Shown: positions 35,752 through 45,806 of the stretch, piece after piece | How positions within the stretch are numbered: position 1 is the stretch's first letter | Layout: every line of letters starts with the position of its first letter | Assembly (NCBI RefSeq): GCF_050176255.1 | Contig: NZ_JBFXIE010000005.1 | Direction: 5' to 3' (one strand) | Origin: JBFXIE01 sp050176255 | GTDB lineage: Bacteria; Pseudomonadota; Gammaproteobacteria; Burkholderiales; Burkholderiaceae_C | DNA length: 64,000 nt | Made by a program: the position numbers and the translations under genes | The notes under the pieces: generated by a model | Told to the model about the DNA's origin: nothing | Databases searched by the model: none | The model's input: only the letters and a program-made list of their open reading frames with translations

Positions 35752-36873
35752 TTACTTGGCGGCCGGACTCTTGCCGCCGTCCTTGTGCCACTGGAAGACC
35801 TGGAAGTCAAAGCTGTTGAGGTCGCCCTGCTTGTTCCAGGAGACGGGGCCCAGCACGGTGTCGATGGTGCTCTTGTGCAGGTACTCGGCCACCTTGGCGG
35901 GATTGTCGCCCACGGCCTTGAGGCCCGCCAGCAGCGCCTGCGTGGCGGCAAAAGAGGTGAGCTGGAACGCACCCGAAGCGTTGCGCTTTTTGTCCTTGAA
36001 GGCGGCCACCACGGCCGCGTTCCTGGGGTTGGCAGAGAAGTCGGCCGGCAGCGTCACCAGCATGCCTTCGACGGCCGGGCCGGCAATGGCGTTCACCTCG
36101 GGGTTGCCCACGCCCTCGGGGCCCATCATGCGCACCTTCAGGCCCTGCTCGCCGGCCTGGCGCAGCAGCAGGCCCATTTCGGGGTGGTAGCCGCCGTAAT
36201 AGACGAAGTCCACGCCCGCGCCCTTGAGCTTGGTGATGACGGCAGAGTAGTCGCTGTCACCGGCGTTGATGCCTTCAAACAGCGCCACGTTGATGCCGGC
36301 CTTCTTCAGGTCGTCGCGCACGGACGAGGCGATGCCCTGGCCGTAGGACTGTTTGTCGTGCAGCACGGCCACCTTCTTGGGCTTGGCTTTCTCTGCAATG
36401 AACTTGGCGGCTGCGGGGCCCTGCTGGTCGTCGCGGCCGATGGTGCGGAAGATGAACTGGTAGTTTTTGCCGTCGGTCAGCGCGGGCGAAGTGGCCGACG
36501 GGGTGATCACCACCACGCCCTCGTTGTTGTAGATGGGCGCGGCGGCAATGGAGGCGCCCGAGCACACGGGGCCGATCACGTAGCCGATCTTGGCGTTGAC
36601 CACGCGGTTGGCGGCCACGGGGCCTTGCTTGGGTTCGCAGGCATCGTCGATGGCGACCAGCTCGATTTTCTTGCCGCCCACGCCGCCCGCGGCGTTGGCC
36701 ATTTCGACGGCGGTGGTGACGCCTTCCTTGACCATGTCGCCGTACTGCGTCAGCGGGCCGGTGGTGGGCATCACCATGGCAACCTTGATCTGGGCATGCG
36801 CGGTGCAGAGCAGGGTGGCACCGGCCAGGCCCAGTGCGGCAACGATGGAAGGCATGCGAAACGAAGTGCTCAT
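35752..36873 (-). CDS. livK: LIV-type periplasmic substrate-binding protein
   Basis: A 373-residue type I periplasmic binding protein. The signal peptide ends near LLCTAHA. Mature start QIKVAMVMPTTGPLTQYGDM is typical of Leu/Ile/Val-binding proteins, as are the segments GPVCSGASIAAAPIYNNEGVV and VDFVYYGGYHPEMGLLLRQA. Ligand could be a branched-chain amino acid or an amide; sequence alone does not decide. First gene of the transporter operon, with a candidate promoter at 37005-37033. Confidence 0.94.
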   Translation of the reverse strand: MSTSFRMPSIVAALGLAGATLLCTAHAQIKVAMVMPTTGPLTQYGDMVKEGVTTAVEMANAAGGVGGKKIELVAIDDACEPKQGPVAANRVVNAKIGYVIGPVCSGASIAAAPIYNNEGVVVITPSATSPALTDGKNYQFIFRTIGRDDQQGPAAAKFIAEKAKPKKVAVLHDKQSYGQGIASSVRDDLKKAGINVALFEGINAGDSDYSAVITKLKGAGVDFVYYGGYHPEMGLLLRQAGEQGLKVRMMGPEGVGNPEVNAIAGPAVEGMLVTLPADFSANPRNAAVVAAFKDKKRNASGAFQLTSFAATQALLAGLKAVGDNPAKVAEYLHKSTIDTVLGPVSWNKQGDLNSFDFQVFQWHKDGGKSPAAK

Positions 36874-36899
36874 AGGGTTTTCTCGGCAGTGGATAGGGC

Positions 36900-36932
36900 G
36901 GTCTCAAAAAGGCCCCGTGCGGGACTGAGACC
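36900..36932 (-). promoter_or_regulatory. livK: Hairpin in the livK 5' leader
   Basis: GGTCTCA pairs with TGAGACC (7 bp) around an inner CCCG-CA-CGGG stem followed, on the minus strand, by GCCTTTTTG. The inner stem plus T run resembles a small terminator, and the outer arms could compete with it. It lies about 27 nt upstream of the livK ATG. Confidence 0.4.
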
Positions 36933-37004
36933 CAGGCGCTGAGAATTGACCATGTGTGCCTTGATGGCAACAGGGTAACTCTGGGTGGTTTGCGCAGGTG
37001 ATTT

Positions 37005-37033
37005 TTGCTAAAGCACTTTGGCAATCATGTCAA
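37005..37033 (-). promoter_or_regulatory. livK: Candidate sigma-70 promoter of livK
   Basis: On the minus strand, TTGACA (37033-37028, consensus -35) is followed after 17 bp by TAGCAA (37010-37005). Transcription would start near 36998, giving a leader of about 125 nt. Confidence 0.5.
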
Positions 37034-37039
37034 ATCGCC

Positions 37040-37088
37040 ACGTATCCCTTAATTGGCATGCGCTGGCAGCTATCAATAACGCAGCAAA
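37040..37088 (-). repeat. Dispersed palindromic element, copy 11 (reverse, partial)
   Basis: Contains ATGCGCTGGCAGCTATCAAT followed by AACGCAGCAAA. Only the right part of the reverse form is well kept. Confidence 0.7.
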
Positions 37089-37110
37089 CGTGCTGCCTGC
37101 ACCCCCGGCT

Positions 37111-37171
37111 TTGCCGCGAATGCGGGAATCCACTCTGCGCGCTAGGCGCTGGATTGCCGCCTTCACGGCAA
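37111..37171. repeat. Second-type palindromic element, GGGAATCC/GGATT class
   Basis: Left arm 37111-37132 and right arm 37150-37171 are 22-nt imperfect inverted repeats (19 of 22 positions match). The arms contain GCGGGAATCCA and TGGATTGCCGC around a 17-nt loop. It resembles the widespread proteobacterial elements with the CGGGAATCC / GGATTCCCG pattern and is unrelated to the 55-bp family. Confidence 0.7.
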
Positions 37172-37229
37172 TGACGGCGCGAGCGGGGGCAGGCTTGCGG
37201 CTGGGTCTGGGGCATGTCGCCAATCAGTG

Positions 37230-37286
37230 CCAAATCAACCTCCAGCGCTTGTATGAAGAGCGCTGGTAGCTACTTTATTGATAGCA
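37230..37286 (-). repeat. Dispersed palindromic element, copy 12 (reverse)
   Basis: Contains AAATCAACCTCCAGCGCTTG, then AGAGCGCTGGTAGCTACTTT and ATTGATAGC. Both core arms CCAGCGCTTG and AGCGCTGG are intact. Confidence 0.9.
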
Positions 37287-37302
37287 TTTCAGAAGGGCCG
37301 AA

Positions 37303-37932
37303 TCAGTGCCTGCCGGCTTCTGCAGATGCGGGTGCAGCATCAGTGGGGCGCAGTTTGCTGGCGGGCACGGGTGTGCCTGCGGGCCAGCGGCGCACCACGC
37401 GCTGGAAGATCAGCGCGTTGGGAATCTGCAGCAGAGTGCCGGGATCGGGCACGCTGACGTCTTCCAGCGTGGTGTAGAGCAGGTTGATGTCCACCACGCG
37501 GCCCAGGGCGCCGGGCTTTTCCGCCGTGTCCAGCAGCTCGATGTGGTCGCCCACGCGAAACGGTCCCACGGTAAAGATCAAGAAGGCGCAAAACAGGTTG
37601 GACAGCACGCTCCACGCTGCAAAGAAGGCCACGGCGCCGACGGTGGCAAAGCCGGTGAATGCCGTCCACAGCACGGCCGCCGACACGCCCAGGCGCTCCA
37701 GCACCACCAGGCCCGCGCTGCCCAGAATCAGCCAGCGCACCACGGCGTTGAGGGGCGTGAGCAGCTCGTGCGGAAACTGGTAGTGGTCGCTGGCGCGCAT
37801 GATGATGCGCAGCAGCAGCCGCTGCAGCAGCAGGGCCGCCAGCACGATCAGCACGATCTGCACGCCGGGCACGATGATGTCCAGCCAGTCATGCATCCAT
37901 AGCGGCAGGGCGGTTTTCAGGCGTGGCAGCAT
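37303..37932 (-). CDS. MscS-family mechanosensitive channel
   Basis: A 209-residue small MscS-like protein. Hydrophobic segments lie near 20-40 (IIVPGVQIVLIVLAALLLQRL), 65-85 and 90-115; the last is the pore-lining helix (TAFTGFATVGAVAFFAAWSVLSNLFCAFLIF). The beta-domain starts VGPFRVGDHIELL, the MscS signature. It is shorter than E. coli MscS (286 aa) and lacks most of the C-terminal cytoplasmic cage, so it is a minimal member. ATG 37932 is preferred because the sequence before it is Arg/Ser-rich and overlaps the upstream gene. It probably releases ions under hypo-osmotic stress. Confidence 0.88.
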   Translation of the reverse strand: MLPRLKTALPLWMHDWLDIIVPGVQIVLIVLAALLLQRLLLRIIMRASDHYQFPHELLTPLNAVVRWLILGSAGLVVLERLGVSAAVLWTAFTGFATVGAVAFFAAWSVLSNLFCAFLIFTVGPFRVGDHIELLDTAEKPGALGRVVDINLLYTTLEDVSVPDPGTLLQIPNALIFQRVVRRWPAGTPVPASKLRPTDAAPASAEAGRH

Positions 37933-37975
37933 GGCGGTGCGGGTGAGCGGGTGGGTGACAAGGCGGGGCGGCCTT

Positions 37976-39013
37976 TCAGAGCTGGCGCTGCTCGATGGTG
38001 TCCATCTGCATCTCGAAGCTGAAGAAACGGTTGCGCCCCTGCGCCTTGGCGGCATACAGGGCCTCGTCGGCGCGCATCAGCATGCTCTCGGCGCTGGTGG
38101 TTTCGTCGGGCACGCAGGTGGTGATGCCGCCCGACAGGGTGAGCGTGTTGCCGCCGGGAGAGCCAGGGTGGGCGATGTCGCGCGCCTGCAGCAACTTGCC
38201 CAGTGCGCGGGCAAACGTCATGGCGCCCGAGCGCGGCGTGTTCGGCAGGATCAGCGCAAATTCTTCGCCGCCGTAGCGCGAGGCCACATCGCGCGGGCGC
38301 ATGCAGACTTCGCGCAGCACACGGGCCACTTCTTTCAGGCAGGCATCGCCCTGCAGATGGCCCAGCGTGTCGTTGTAGCTCTTGAAGTGATCCAGGTCGC
38401 ACAGCATCAGCGTCAGCGGCGTGCCGTCGCGCCGGCCGGCCAGGATCTCTCTGTGCAGCATGCGGTCAAAGCCGCGGCGGTTGACCAGGCCGGTCAGCGG
38501 GTCCATTTCGACCATCTCGTTGAGGCGCTGGTTGGCGACGTGCAGCTCTTCGGTCAGCGTCACCAGTCGCCGGCGCATGTCGCGCAGCCGGCGCATGGCG
38601 CGCAGCTTGGCGGCCAGCACGATGGGTTTGACCGGTTTGACGAGGTAGTCGTCACCGCCGACTTCGATGCCGCGCCACACGTCCAGCTCGCCGTCCAGCC
38701 CTGACAGAAAGATGATGGGCGTCCATCCGCCGGGCTCGGCCTCGCGCATGCGCTGGGCCACCCAGTAGCCGTCGTTGCCGCCGGGCAGGCGGATGTCCAG
38801 CAGCACCAGGTCGGGCCGGCGCAGCCTGAACAACTGCAGCGCCGCGTCGGCCGTGGCAGCTTCCAGCACCTCGGAGGCCCCCACCTGGTGCAACTGGCTG
38901 GTCAGTGAGGCACGCAGGGCGGCCTGGTCCTCGACCAGCAGCACGCTGAAGGGCTCGCGCACCAAGTACGGGAAGGTCTGGGCGACAGCGTTGGCTTGGG
39001 CAGAGGCACTCAT
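37976..39013 (-). CDS. Response regulator with GGDEF domain (diguanylate cyclase)
   Basis: A 345-residue two-domain signalling protein. The receiver domain covers about 22-140, with the phospho-acceptor Asp in LVLLDIRLPGG (about 72) and the conserved Lys in DDYLVKPVKP. A helical linker (about 140-170) leads to a GGDEF domain (172-340). The active site GGEEF (about 246) is intact, so c-di-GMP synthesis is expected, and RPRD five residues upstream is a textbook inhibitory I-site. This matches the PleD/WspR style of phosphorylation-activated cyclases. No cognate histidine kinase is nearby. Confidence 0.95.
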   Translation of the reverse strand: MSASAQANAVAQTFPYLVREPFSVLLVEDQAALRASLTSQLHQVGASEVLEAATADAALQLFRLRRPDLVLLDIRLPGGNDGYWVAQRMREAEPGGWTPIIFLSGLDGELDVWRGIEVGGDDYLVKPVKPIVLAAKLRAMRRLRDMRRRLVTLTEELHVANQRLNEMVEMDPLTGLVNRRGFDRMLHREILAGRRDGTPLTLMLCDLDHFKSYNDTLGHLQGDACLKEVARVLREVCMRPRDVASRYGGEEFALILPNTPRSGAMTFARALGKLLQARDIAHPGSPGGNTLTLSGGITTCVPDETTSAESMLMRADEALYAAKAQGRNRFFSFEMQMDTIEQRQL

Positions 39014-39042
39014 GGGACGGTGATGCTCGGCTGTGGTTGTGG

Positions 39043-40590
<1,548 letters not shown>

Positions 40591-40623
40591 GGTGCCGAGG
40601 GGCTTGTGGGCAAACGGGCGATT

Positions 40624-41262
40624 TTAGGGTTTTGCCGCAGGGTTGGTTTCAAGTGCCGGCTTGATGCGCCAGCCCAGCACCGCCAGCACCGTCCAGACGA
40701 TGATGCGCAAGTCCAGCCACAGGCTGCGCTTGCGCACGTAGTGCTGTGCATAGCGCAGTTTGGTGGGCAGGATCTGCTCGGTGTAGGTGCGCTCGGGGTC
40801 GGGGCTGTTGGCCAGCAATACGCTCTCGTCGCGAAAGGCAATCGATGCCAGGTCGGTGATGCCGGGGCGCACCGACAGCACCGTGTCGCGCACATCGGCG
40901 GGGTACAGCGCCACATAGCGCGGCACCTCGGGGCGCGGGCCCACCACGCTCATGTCGCCGCGCAGCACGTTGAAGAACTGCGGCAGTTCGTCCAGCTTGC
41001 TGCGGCGCAGCCAGGCGCCGGCGCGGGTGATGCGGGCATCGTGCCCCACGGTGATCTGCGGCCCCGCCGCCTCGGCGCCCACGCGCATGGTGCGGAACTT
41101 GTAGATGCCAAACAGTTGTCCGCCACGGCCCACCCGCTGCTGCCGGAAGAACACCGGCCCGGGTGAGTCGAACAGCACCCACAGCGCCACAGCCAGCAGC
41201 ACCGGGCCCAGCAGCAGCAGCGCCAGGGCGGCAAAGACGACATCGAACAGGCGCTTGGGCAT
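40624..41262 (-). CDS. Undecaprenyl-phosphate phosphoglycosyl transferase (PglC-like)
   Basis: A 212-residue monotopic phosphoglycosyl transferase. One N-terminal re-entrant hydrophobic segment (DVVFAALALLLLGPVLLAVALW) is followed by the catalytic KFRTM, the Asp-Glu pair in SKLDELPQFFNVLRGDMS, and VGPRPEVPRY. Its small size matches PglC/WcaJ-C-terminal type, which transfers a sugar phosphate to undecaprenyl phosphate at the inner membrane and starts glycan assembly. The sugar is unknown; next to a 4,6-dehydratase and an aminotransferase, a diamino-dideoxy sugar such as bacillosamine is plausible. ATG 41262 gives the family start. Confidence 0.92.
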   Translation of the reverse strand: MPKRLFDVVFAALALLLLGPVLLAVALWVLFDSPGPVFFRQQRVGRGGQLFGIYKFRTMRVGAEAAGPQITVGHDARITRAGAWLRRSKLDELPQFFNVLRGDMSVVGPRPEVPRYVALYPADVRDTVLSVRPGITDLASIAFRDESVLLANSPDPERTYTEQILPTKLRYAQHYVRKRSLWLDLRIIVWTVLAVLGWRIKPALETNPAAKP

Positions 41263-41269
41263 GGCGGGC

Positions 41270-42442
41270 TCAGCCCAGCAACTCGTGCAGCGCGGCAATC
41301 ACGCGATCCTGGTCCGCATCGCTCATGGCGGTGAACAGCGGCAGGCTGAGCATGGTCTGGTAGGCCGCATCGGCCTGCGGAAACTGCTCGGGCGTGAGCT
41401 GGTAGCGGTCGCGCCAATAGGGGTGGCGGTGCAACGGCACGTAATGCACACTGGTGCCAATGCCCCGGTCTGACAGCGCCTGGATGAGTGCGTCGCGCCC
41501 CAGGCGCGCGCCCGGCGCCAGCCGCACCACGTACAGATGCCAGGCATGCACATCGCCCGCCGGGGCGCTGGCAGGCAGCACCAGCGGCAGGCCCGCCAGC
41601 TGCGCGTGGTAGCGCTGCGCCAGGTGCTCTCGCCGCTGCGCAAACTGCGGCAGGCGCTGCAATTGCACCAGGCCCAGTGCGGCAGCGGTGTCGGTCAGGT
41701 TGTACTTGAAGCCGGGCGCGATCACCTCGTAATACCAGGCGGGGGTTTTGGATGTGAAGCGGTCGAATGCATCGCGGCTCATGCCGTGCAGGCGCATCAC
41801 GCGCATGCGCTCGGCCAGCTGCGGGTGGCGCGTGACGGCCATGCCGCCCTCGCCGGTGGTGATGGTCTTGTTGGCGTAAAAGCTGAACACCGTCACGTCA
41901 GACGGCAACTGCCCTACCAGGGTGCCCTGCCAGGTGGTGGGCAGGGCGTGCGCGGCGTCTTCCACCACCTTCAGGCCGTGCTCGCGCGCGATGGCCAGGA
42001 TGGCGTCCATATCGCAGGCCAGCCCGCCGTAGTGCACCGGCATGATGGCGCGGGTGCGCGGGGTGAGGGCGGCGCGGATGGCCTCGGGGGCCATGTTCAG
42101 CGTGACCGGGTCCACGTCCACCAGCACCGGGTCGGCGCCCAGGTAACGCACCACCTCCACGGTGGCCGTGAACGTGAGGGTGGGCGCAATCACCTCGTCG
42201 CCCGGGCCTATGCCCAGCGCCTCCAGCGCCAGGTGCAGGCCGGCGGTGGCTGAGTTGACGGCGATGCTCTGCAGCCCGTTGCCGCCCAGGTAGTCGGTAA
42301 AAGCCTGCTCAAAAGCGCGGGTCTGCGGGCCGGTGGTGACCCAGCCCGAGCGCAGGGCCTGGGTGACGGCGGCGATCTCGGCGTCGGTGATGTCGGGGCG
42401 GGCGAAGGGGAGGAAGGGCTGCGAGGTTTCAGGCATGGTCAT
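41270..42442 (-). CDS. DegT/DnrJ/EryC1/StrS sugar aminotransferase
   Basis: A 390-residue PLP enzyme. The start PFARPDITDAEIAAVTQALRSGW and the catalytic-Lys motif FSFYANKTITTGEGGM are those of nucleotide-sugar 4-aminotransferases such as PglE, PseC and ArnB. It would aminate the 4-keto sugar produced by the dehydratase encoded at 47019-48926. It overlaps the methyltransferase gene by 4 nt and is 7 nt from the transferase gene. Confidence 0.93.
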   Translation of the reverse strand: MTMPETSQPFLPFARPDITDAEIAAVTQALRSGWVTTGPQTRAFEQAFTDYLGGNGLQSIAVNSATAGLHLALEALGIGPGDEVIAPTLTFTATVEVVRYLGADPVLVDVDPVTLNMAPEAIRAALTPRTRAIMPVHYGGLACDMDAILAIAREHGLKVVEDAAHALPTTWQGTLVGQLPSDVTVFSFYANKTITTGEGGMAVTRHPQLAERMRVMRLHGMSRDAFDRFTSKTPAWYYEVIAPGFKYNLTDTAAALGLVQLQRLPQFAQRREHLAQRYHAQLAGLPLVLPASAPAGDVHAWHLYVVRLAPGARLGRDALIQALSDRGIGTSVHYVPLHRHPYWRDRYQLTPEQFPQADAAYQTMLSLPLFTAMSDADQDRVIAALHELLG

Positions 42443-43134
42443 GTGGGTTTGACCGCCCAGGTCAGGCGGTGGGTGCGCAACGGGGGCAGCAGTGATGCCG
42501 TGCTGATCAGCGCTGGCGGCAGCCGCCGCGCGAGCGGGGGCGCCAGCGTGATCCGGCGCGAGTACAGCTTTGACTCGGGGAAGAGGGCCTGCAGCTCGGC
42601 CAGAGGCACCTTGCGAACGTCGCGATTGTGCGGGTTGTTCACCACAAAGTCATAAACCAGCACGCCGCCGCCCGGCGCCACCCAGCGCCACAGCGTGCGC
42701 GCGAAATGCTGGCGGTAGGCCGGGTCGAGCAGCGAGCTGAACACGGTGAAGGCCAGTACGGCCTGCTGGCTGGCCGGGGTGATGGGCGCTGCGCAGGCAT
42801 CGCCCTCGATGAGCTGCGCGCCGATCGGCAGCACGGCGCGCGCGGCGGCGGCGCGCTCAGGCAGCAACTCGATGCCGGTCAACTGCGCAGGCGTGGCGCC
42901 CAGGCGCAGCAGGTCCAGCAGGTTGCCGCCGCTGCCGCAGCCCACTTCGAGCAGCGGGCGATCGGCCAGGCTGGCCCAGCCATGGGCGCGCCACAGGCAC
43001 GCCATGGCGCGCAAGCGCTCCTGCTGCGCCTGCAGTGCCGCTGCGTTGGCGTACAGGCTGTAGCGCTGCGCGTCTGCGCCGTTGTCGCGCCGCGCGTAGC
43101 GCGCCTGCACGGCGTGGATCTCAGGCGTGCTCAT
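42439..43134 (-). CDS. Class I SAM-dependent methyltransferase
   Basis: A 231-residue protein with SAM-binding motif I LLEVGCGSGGNLLDLL, an acidic loop ELLPERAAAAR and motif post-I IEGDACAAP. The C-terminal part (VAPGGGVLVYDFVVNNPHN) fits small-molecule or sugar methyltransferases. In this cluster it may methylate a glycan residue. ATG 43134 overlaps the GT2 stop. Confidence 0.88.
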   Translation of the reverse strand: MSTPEIHAVQARYARRDNGADAQRYSLYANAAALQAQQERLRAMACLWRAHGWASLADRPLLEVGCGSGGNLLDLLRLGATPAQLTGIELLPERAAAARAVLPIGAQLIEGDACAAPITPASQQAVLAFTVFSSLLDPAYRQHFARTLWRWVAPGGGVLVYDFVVNNPHNRDVRKVPLAELQALFPESKLYSRRITLAPPLARRLPPALISTASLLPPLRTHRLTWAVKPT

Positions 43135-44156
43135 CGCGTGATCTTCGCGAAATGCTGCGCCGGCGTGCGCTTGCGCAGCACATCCCACAAGCCTTGCCAG
43201 GTGCCCCAGCCGTAGCCCAGGTGGAAGGCGGCGATCACGGCGGGCAGGCGCGGCAGCAGGCGCCAGGACCCGGCGGCGCGTGCCGCCACCACGCTCGCCA
43301 GCGCCAGATAGGCGCCATACAGCGCCACCAGTGCCGTGGCGGGCCAGGGCATCCAGTGCAGCAGCAGGGCACTCACGAGGAGCGCGGCGACGAACAGCGC
43401 GGGCACCAGCTGGCGCGGCGAGCCCGGCTGCCCGTGCTTGCGCACCACGAAGGGCCGCCAGTAGCCGTACTGCTGCTGCTGGGCGAAGAGGTGGCGCAGC
43501 GAGCCGCGCGGGTGGTAGACCGAGCGGATCGTGCCGCTCTGCCAGATGCGTCCGCCGCCGAGGCGCAGGCGCAGGTTGTGCTCGTCGTCCTGGTTGCGCA
43601 CCAGCGCCTCGTCGAACAGACCGAAGCGTGCGAAGGTATCGCGCCGCCAGCAGCCCAGGTACACGGTATCGACCGCGCCCTCGTAGCCCTGGTCGCGCGA
43701 GCGCGCGCCGCCCACCACCCAGCGGCACTGGAACGCCGCTGCGATGGCTTGCCCCATCGGCCCCGCGCCCTGCGCGACCCAGGGGCCACCCACGTTGTCG
43801 GCGCCGCTGCGCTCCAGCGTTTCAATGCAGCGCGCCAGGTAGTCGGGGGCGAACTGGGTGTGGATGTCGAGCCGGGCAATTACCTCGCCCCGGGCGCGGG
43901 CGATGCAGGCGTTGAGCCCGGTCGAGACGATGCGGCCGGGGTTGGCCACCAGCGCCAGCCGCTCGTCGCGCGCGCAGCGCTCTTGCAGGCGCTCGCGCGT
44001 GCCGTCGTCGCTCTCGCCGTCAGCGATCAGCACTTCCATGCGCCAGCCTGCGGGCAGCTGCTGGCGTAGCACCGCGTCGCAGAAGGCGTCGATGAAGGCG
44101 GCTTCGTTGCGACAGGGAGCGATGACGCTGAGCAGGTGGTGTGAAGTGGCGGTCAT
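43131..44156 (-). CDS. Family 2 glycosyltransferase (ExoA-like)
   Basis: A 341-residue inverting glycosyltransferase. The GT-A domain begins LLSVIAPCRNEAAFIDAFCDAV and shows IADGESDDGT, the metal-binding region IARLDIHTQF and the catalytic-loop DEALVRNQDDEHNLRLRL. Two to three C-terminal hydrophobic segments (ALFVAALLVSALLLHW and following) anchor it in the inner membrane. This architecture resembles succinoglycan ExoA. ATG 44156 overlaps the GT4 stop. Confidence 0.9.
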   Translation of the reverse strand: MTATSHHLLSVIAPCRNEAAFIDAFCDAVLRQQLPAGWRMEVLIADGESDDGTRERLQERCARDERLALVANPGRIVSTGLNACIARARGEVIARLDIHTQFAPDYLARCIETLERSGADNVGGPWVAQGAGPMGQAIAAAFQCRWVVGGARSRDQGYEGAVDTVYLGCWRRDTFARFGLFDEALVRNQDDEHNLRLRLGGGRIWQSGTIRSVYHPRGSLRHLFAQQQQYGYWRPFVVRKHGQPGSPRQLVPALFVAALLVSALLLHWMPWPATALVALYGAYLALASVVAARAAGSWRLLPRLPAVIAAFHLGYGWGTWQGLWDVLRKRTPAQHFAKITR

Positions 44157-45211
44157 GGCAGAAGCTTTCGGTACAGCCGGTCCATGCGGTCCATCTGCGC
44201 CTTGCGGTCGCCGTCCAGCGCGATGCGCTCGGCATTGCGTTCGCCTGTTTGGCGTGCTTGAGCATCGTCGCTGGCCAGCCGCAGCAGCACGCGTGCCAAT
44301 GTTTGCGCGTCGCCCGCGGGCACCAAGAGGTCGGGATCGATCCATTGCCGGTTGGCGGGCAGGTCGCTGGCCACCACGGCCAGGCCGCAGGCCATGCTCT
44401 CCAGCATGGCGACGGAAGTGGCATCGCTTGCAGGCACGCTGACCGAAATTTTGCAGCGCGCCAGCACGGCGGCCATGCCTGCGTCGTCCAGACGACCGTG
44501 GAACGCAACGCTGGCGCCCAGGCCCAGCGCCTGCACCTGGGCGCGTAGCACGGGCTCGAGCGAGCCGCCACCCAGCAGGTGCAGCTGCATCGGCAGGCCG
44601 GGCAGCTGCTGACGTGCCAGCGCGAAGGCCTCGATCAGCGTGCCGATGTGGTAGTTGGGCTCCCAGGCGCGCAGGCTCACCATCTGCACGCCATCCTTGT
44701 GCTCCCAGGGCACGGGTGCGAAGCGCGTGCGGTCCACGCCCCAGTGGATTTCATGCACTGGCGCGCGCGGCTTGTACTGGCGCGCGGCTTCGACCAAGCT
44801 TGCCGAATCGCCCGTGATCAAGTCCGCGCGGCGCAGGATCCAGCCGGTGAGCCAGCGCATCCAGGGGCGGGTGTGCGGCGTCACCAGCAAGTCGCTGCCC
44901 CAGGCCGTCATCACCAGCGGGTGGTGGTCGCAGCGCGCTGCCAGGTAGCCGTAGGAGGTGAGGTAGTGCGCATGCACGACGTCCGGCGCCAGTTCGCGCA
45001 CATGACGGCGCGCCGCGCCTGCGCGCAGCAGCCAGTCGGCCTGGCGCCGCACGGGCGGCAGGATGCGCTGCTCGACGTCGTCGAGCGGCTCGGGCCGCGC
45101 CGTGACGAGGGAGACGCGCCAGCCGCGCGCGCGCATCTCCAGCGCCCAGCGCCGGGTGTGTGGGCTGTTGGCGTCGCCCAGCAGGCACAGGTGGGGCGGC
45201 GTGTCAGTCAT
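44153..45211 (-). CDS. Family 4 glycosyltransferase
   Basis: A 352-residue retaining GT-B enzyme. The N-terminal domain starts HLCLLGDANSPHTRRWALEM. The C-terminal nucleotide-sugar domain holds VSLRAWEPNYHIGTLIEAF, LHLLGGGSLE and SDATSVAMLESMACGLAVVASD, where the E-x7-E region keeps the second Glu but has Asp first. The start ATG at 45211 overlaps the acetyltransferase gene by 8 nt. Confidence 0.9.
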   Translation of the reverse strand: MTDTPPHLCLLGDANSPHTRRWALEMRARGWRVSLVTARPEPLDDVEQRILPPVRRQADWLLRAGAARRHVRELAPDVVHAHYLTSYGYLAARCDHHPLVMTAWGSDLLVTPHTRPWMRWLTGWILRRADLITGDSASLVEAARQYKPRAPVHEIHWGVDRTRFAPVPWEHKDGVQMVSLRAWEPNYHIGTLIEAFALARQQLPGLPMQLHLLGGGSLEPVLRAQVQALGLGASVAFHGRLDDAGMAAVLARCKISVSVPASDATSVAMLESMACGLAVVASDLPANRQWIDPDLLVPAGDAQTLARVLLRLASDDAQARQTGERNAERIALDGDRKAQMDRMDRLYRKLLP

Positions 45212-45806
45212 GCCCGGGCTCCGCGCGTGGCAGCTCGCCGGCCCAGGCGGCGTAGTGGGGCGCAAGTTCGGGGTGCTGCGCCAGCAGGCGGAAGTCGCCC
45301 GTGCGCACGTCACCGATGACGGCGGCGGGCGAGCCGGCGACGATGGCAAAGTCCGGCACTTTGCCGCGTACCCGCGAATGGGCGCACACCACCACGCCCT
45401 TGCCGATGCGGCTGCCGGCCTCGATCACGCTGTGCGGGCCGATGAAGCTGTAAGCGCCAATCTCGATGGGCGCGCGCACGTAGCCGGGTAGGTCGCCCGC
45501 GTGGCTGGCGTAGGCCCGGCCGAGCAGCCGGATGCTGCGGTGCGAGCTGTGCGTGACGATGCTCACGAAGTTGGTCACCTGCACACCTTCGCCAATGCGC
45601 AGCCCGGCCGTGGCGTCGAGGAAGTTGAACTGGCCGATGAACACATGGTCCGCCAGTTCCAGTCCGGCCTCGCCCTCGATGCAGGTGCTGGGTGCGATGC
45701 GCGTGTGGGGCAACGCCTGGCCTGCACGGCCTTGCTCGCCGAACACCATGCGGTAGAAAAGCTGCCGCCAGAGCCAGCGGCGCCAGTGGTTAAGCAAGGC
45801 TCTCAT
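45204..45806 (-). CDS. Left-handed beta-helix acyltransferase
   Basis: A 200-residue hexapeptide-repeat acetyltransferase. Repeats run from about residue 45 to 165 (VFIGQFNFLDATAGLRIGEGV, then IEIGAYSFIGPHSVIEAGSRIGKG). The catalytic His is probably in THSSHRS, as in the galactoside O-acetyltransferase group. It probably O- or N-acetylates a sugar of the glycan; compared with PglD it has a different N-terminus. It overlaps the flippase gene by 17 nt. Confidence 0.85.
   Translation of the reverse strand: MRALLNHWRRWLWRQLFYRMVFGEQGRAGQALPHTRIAPSTCIEGEAGLELADHVFIGQFNFLDATAGLRIGEGVQVTNFVSIVTHSSHRSIRLLGRAYASHAGDLPGYVRAPIEIGAYSFIGPHSVIEAGSRIGKGVVVCAHSRVRGKVPDFAIVAGSPAAVIGDVRTGDFRLLAQHPELAPHYAAWAGELPRAEPGHD

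Larger units (their letters stand above)
36874..37302. other. 429-bp intergenic region upstream of livK
   Basis: It holds the livK leader (hairpin 36900-36932), a livK promoter candidate (37005-37033), two dispersed repeat copies (37040-37088 and 37230-37286) and, between them, a different palindromic element (37111-37171). No coding sequence is supported. Confidence 0.6.

Noticed and set aside
42439..43728. Extension of the methyltransferase to 429 codons
   Set aside because: The extra N-terminal part is the complement frame of the GT2 gene and is Ala/Arg-rich; the SAM domain begins properly after ATG 43134.
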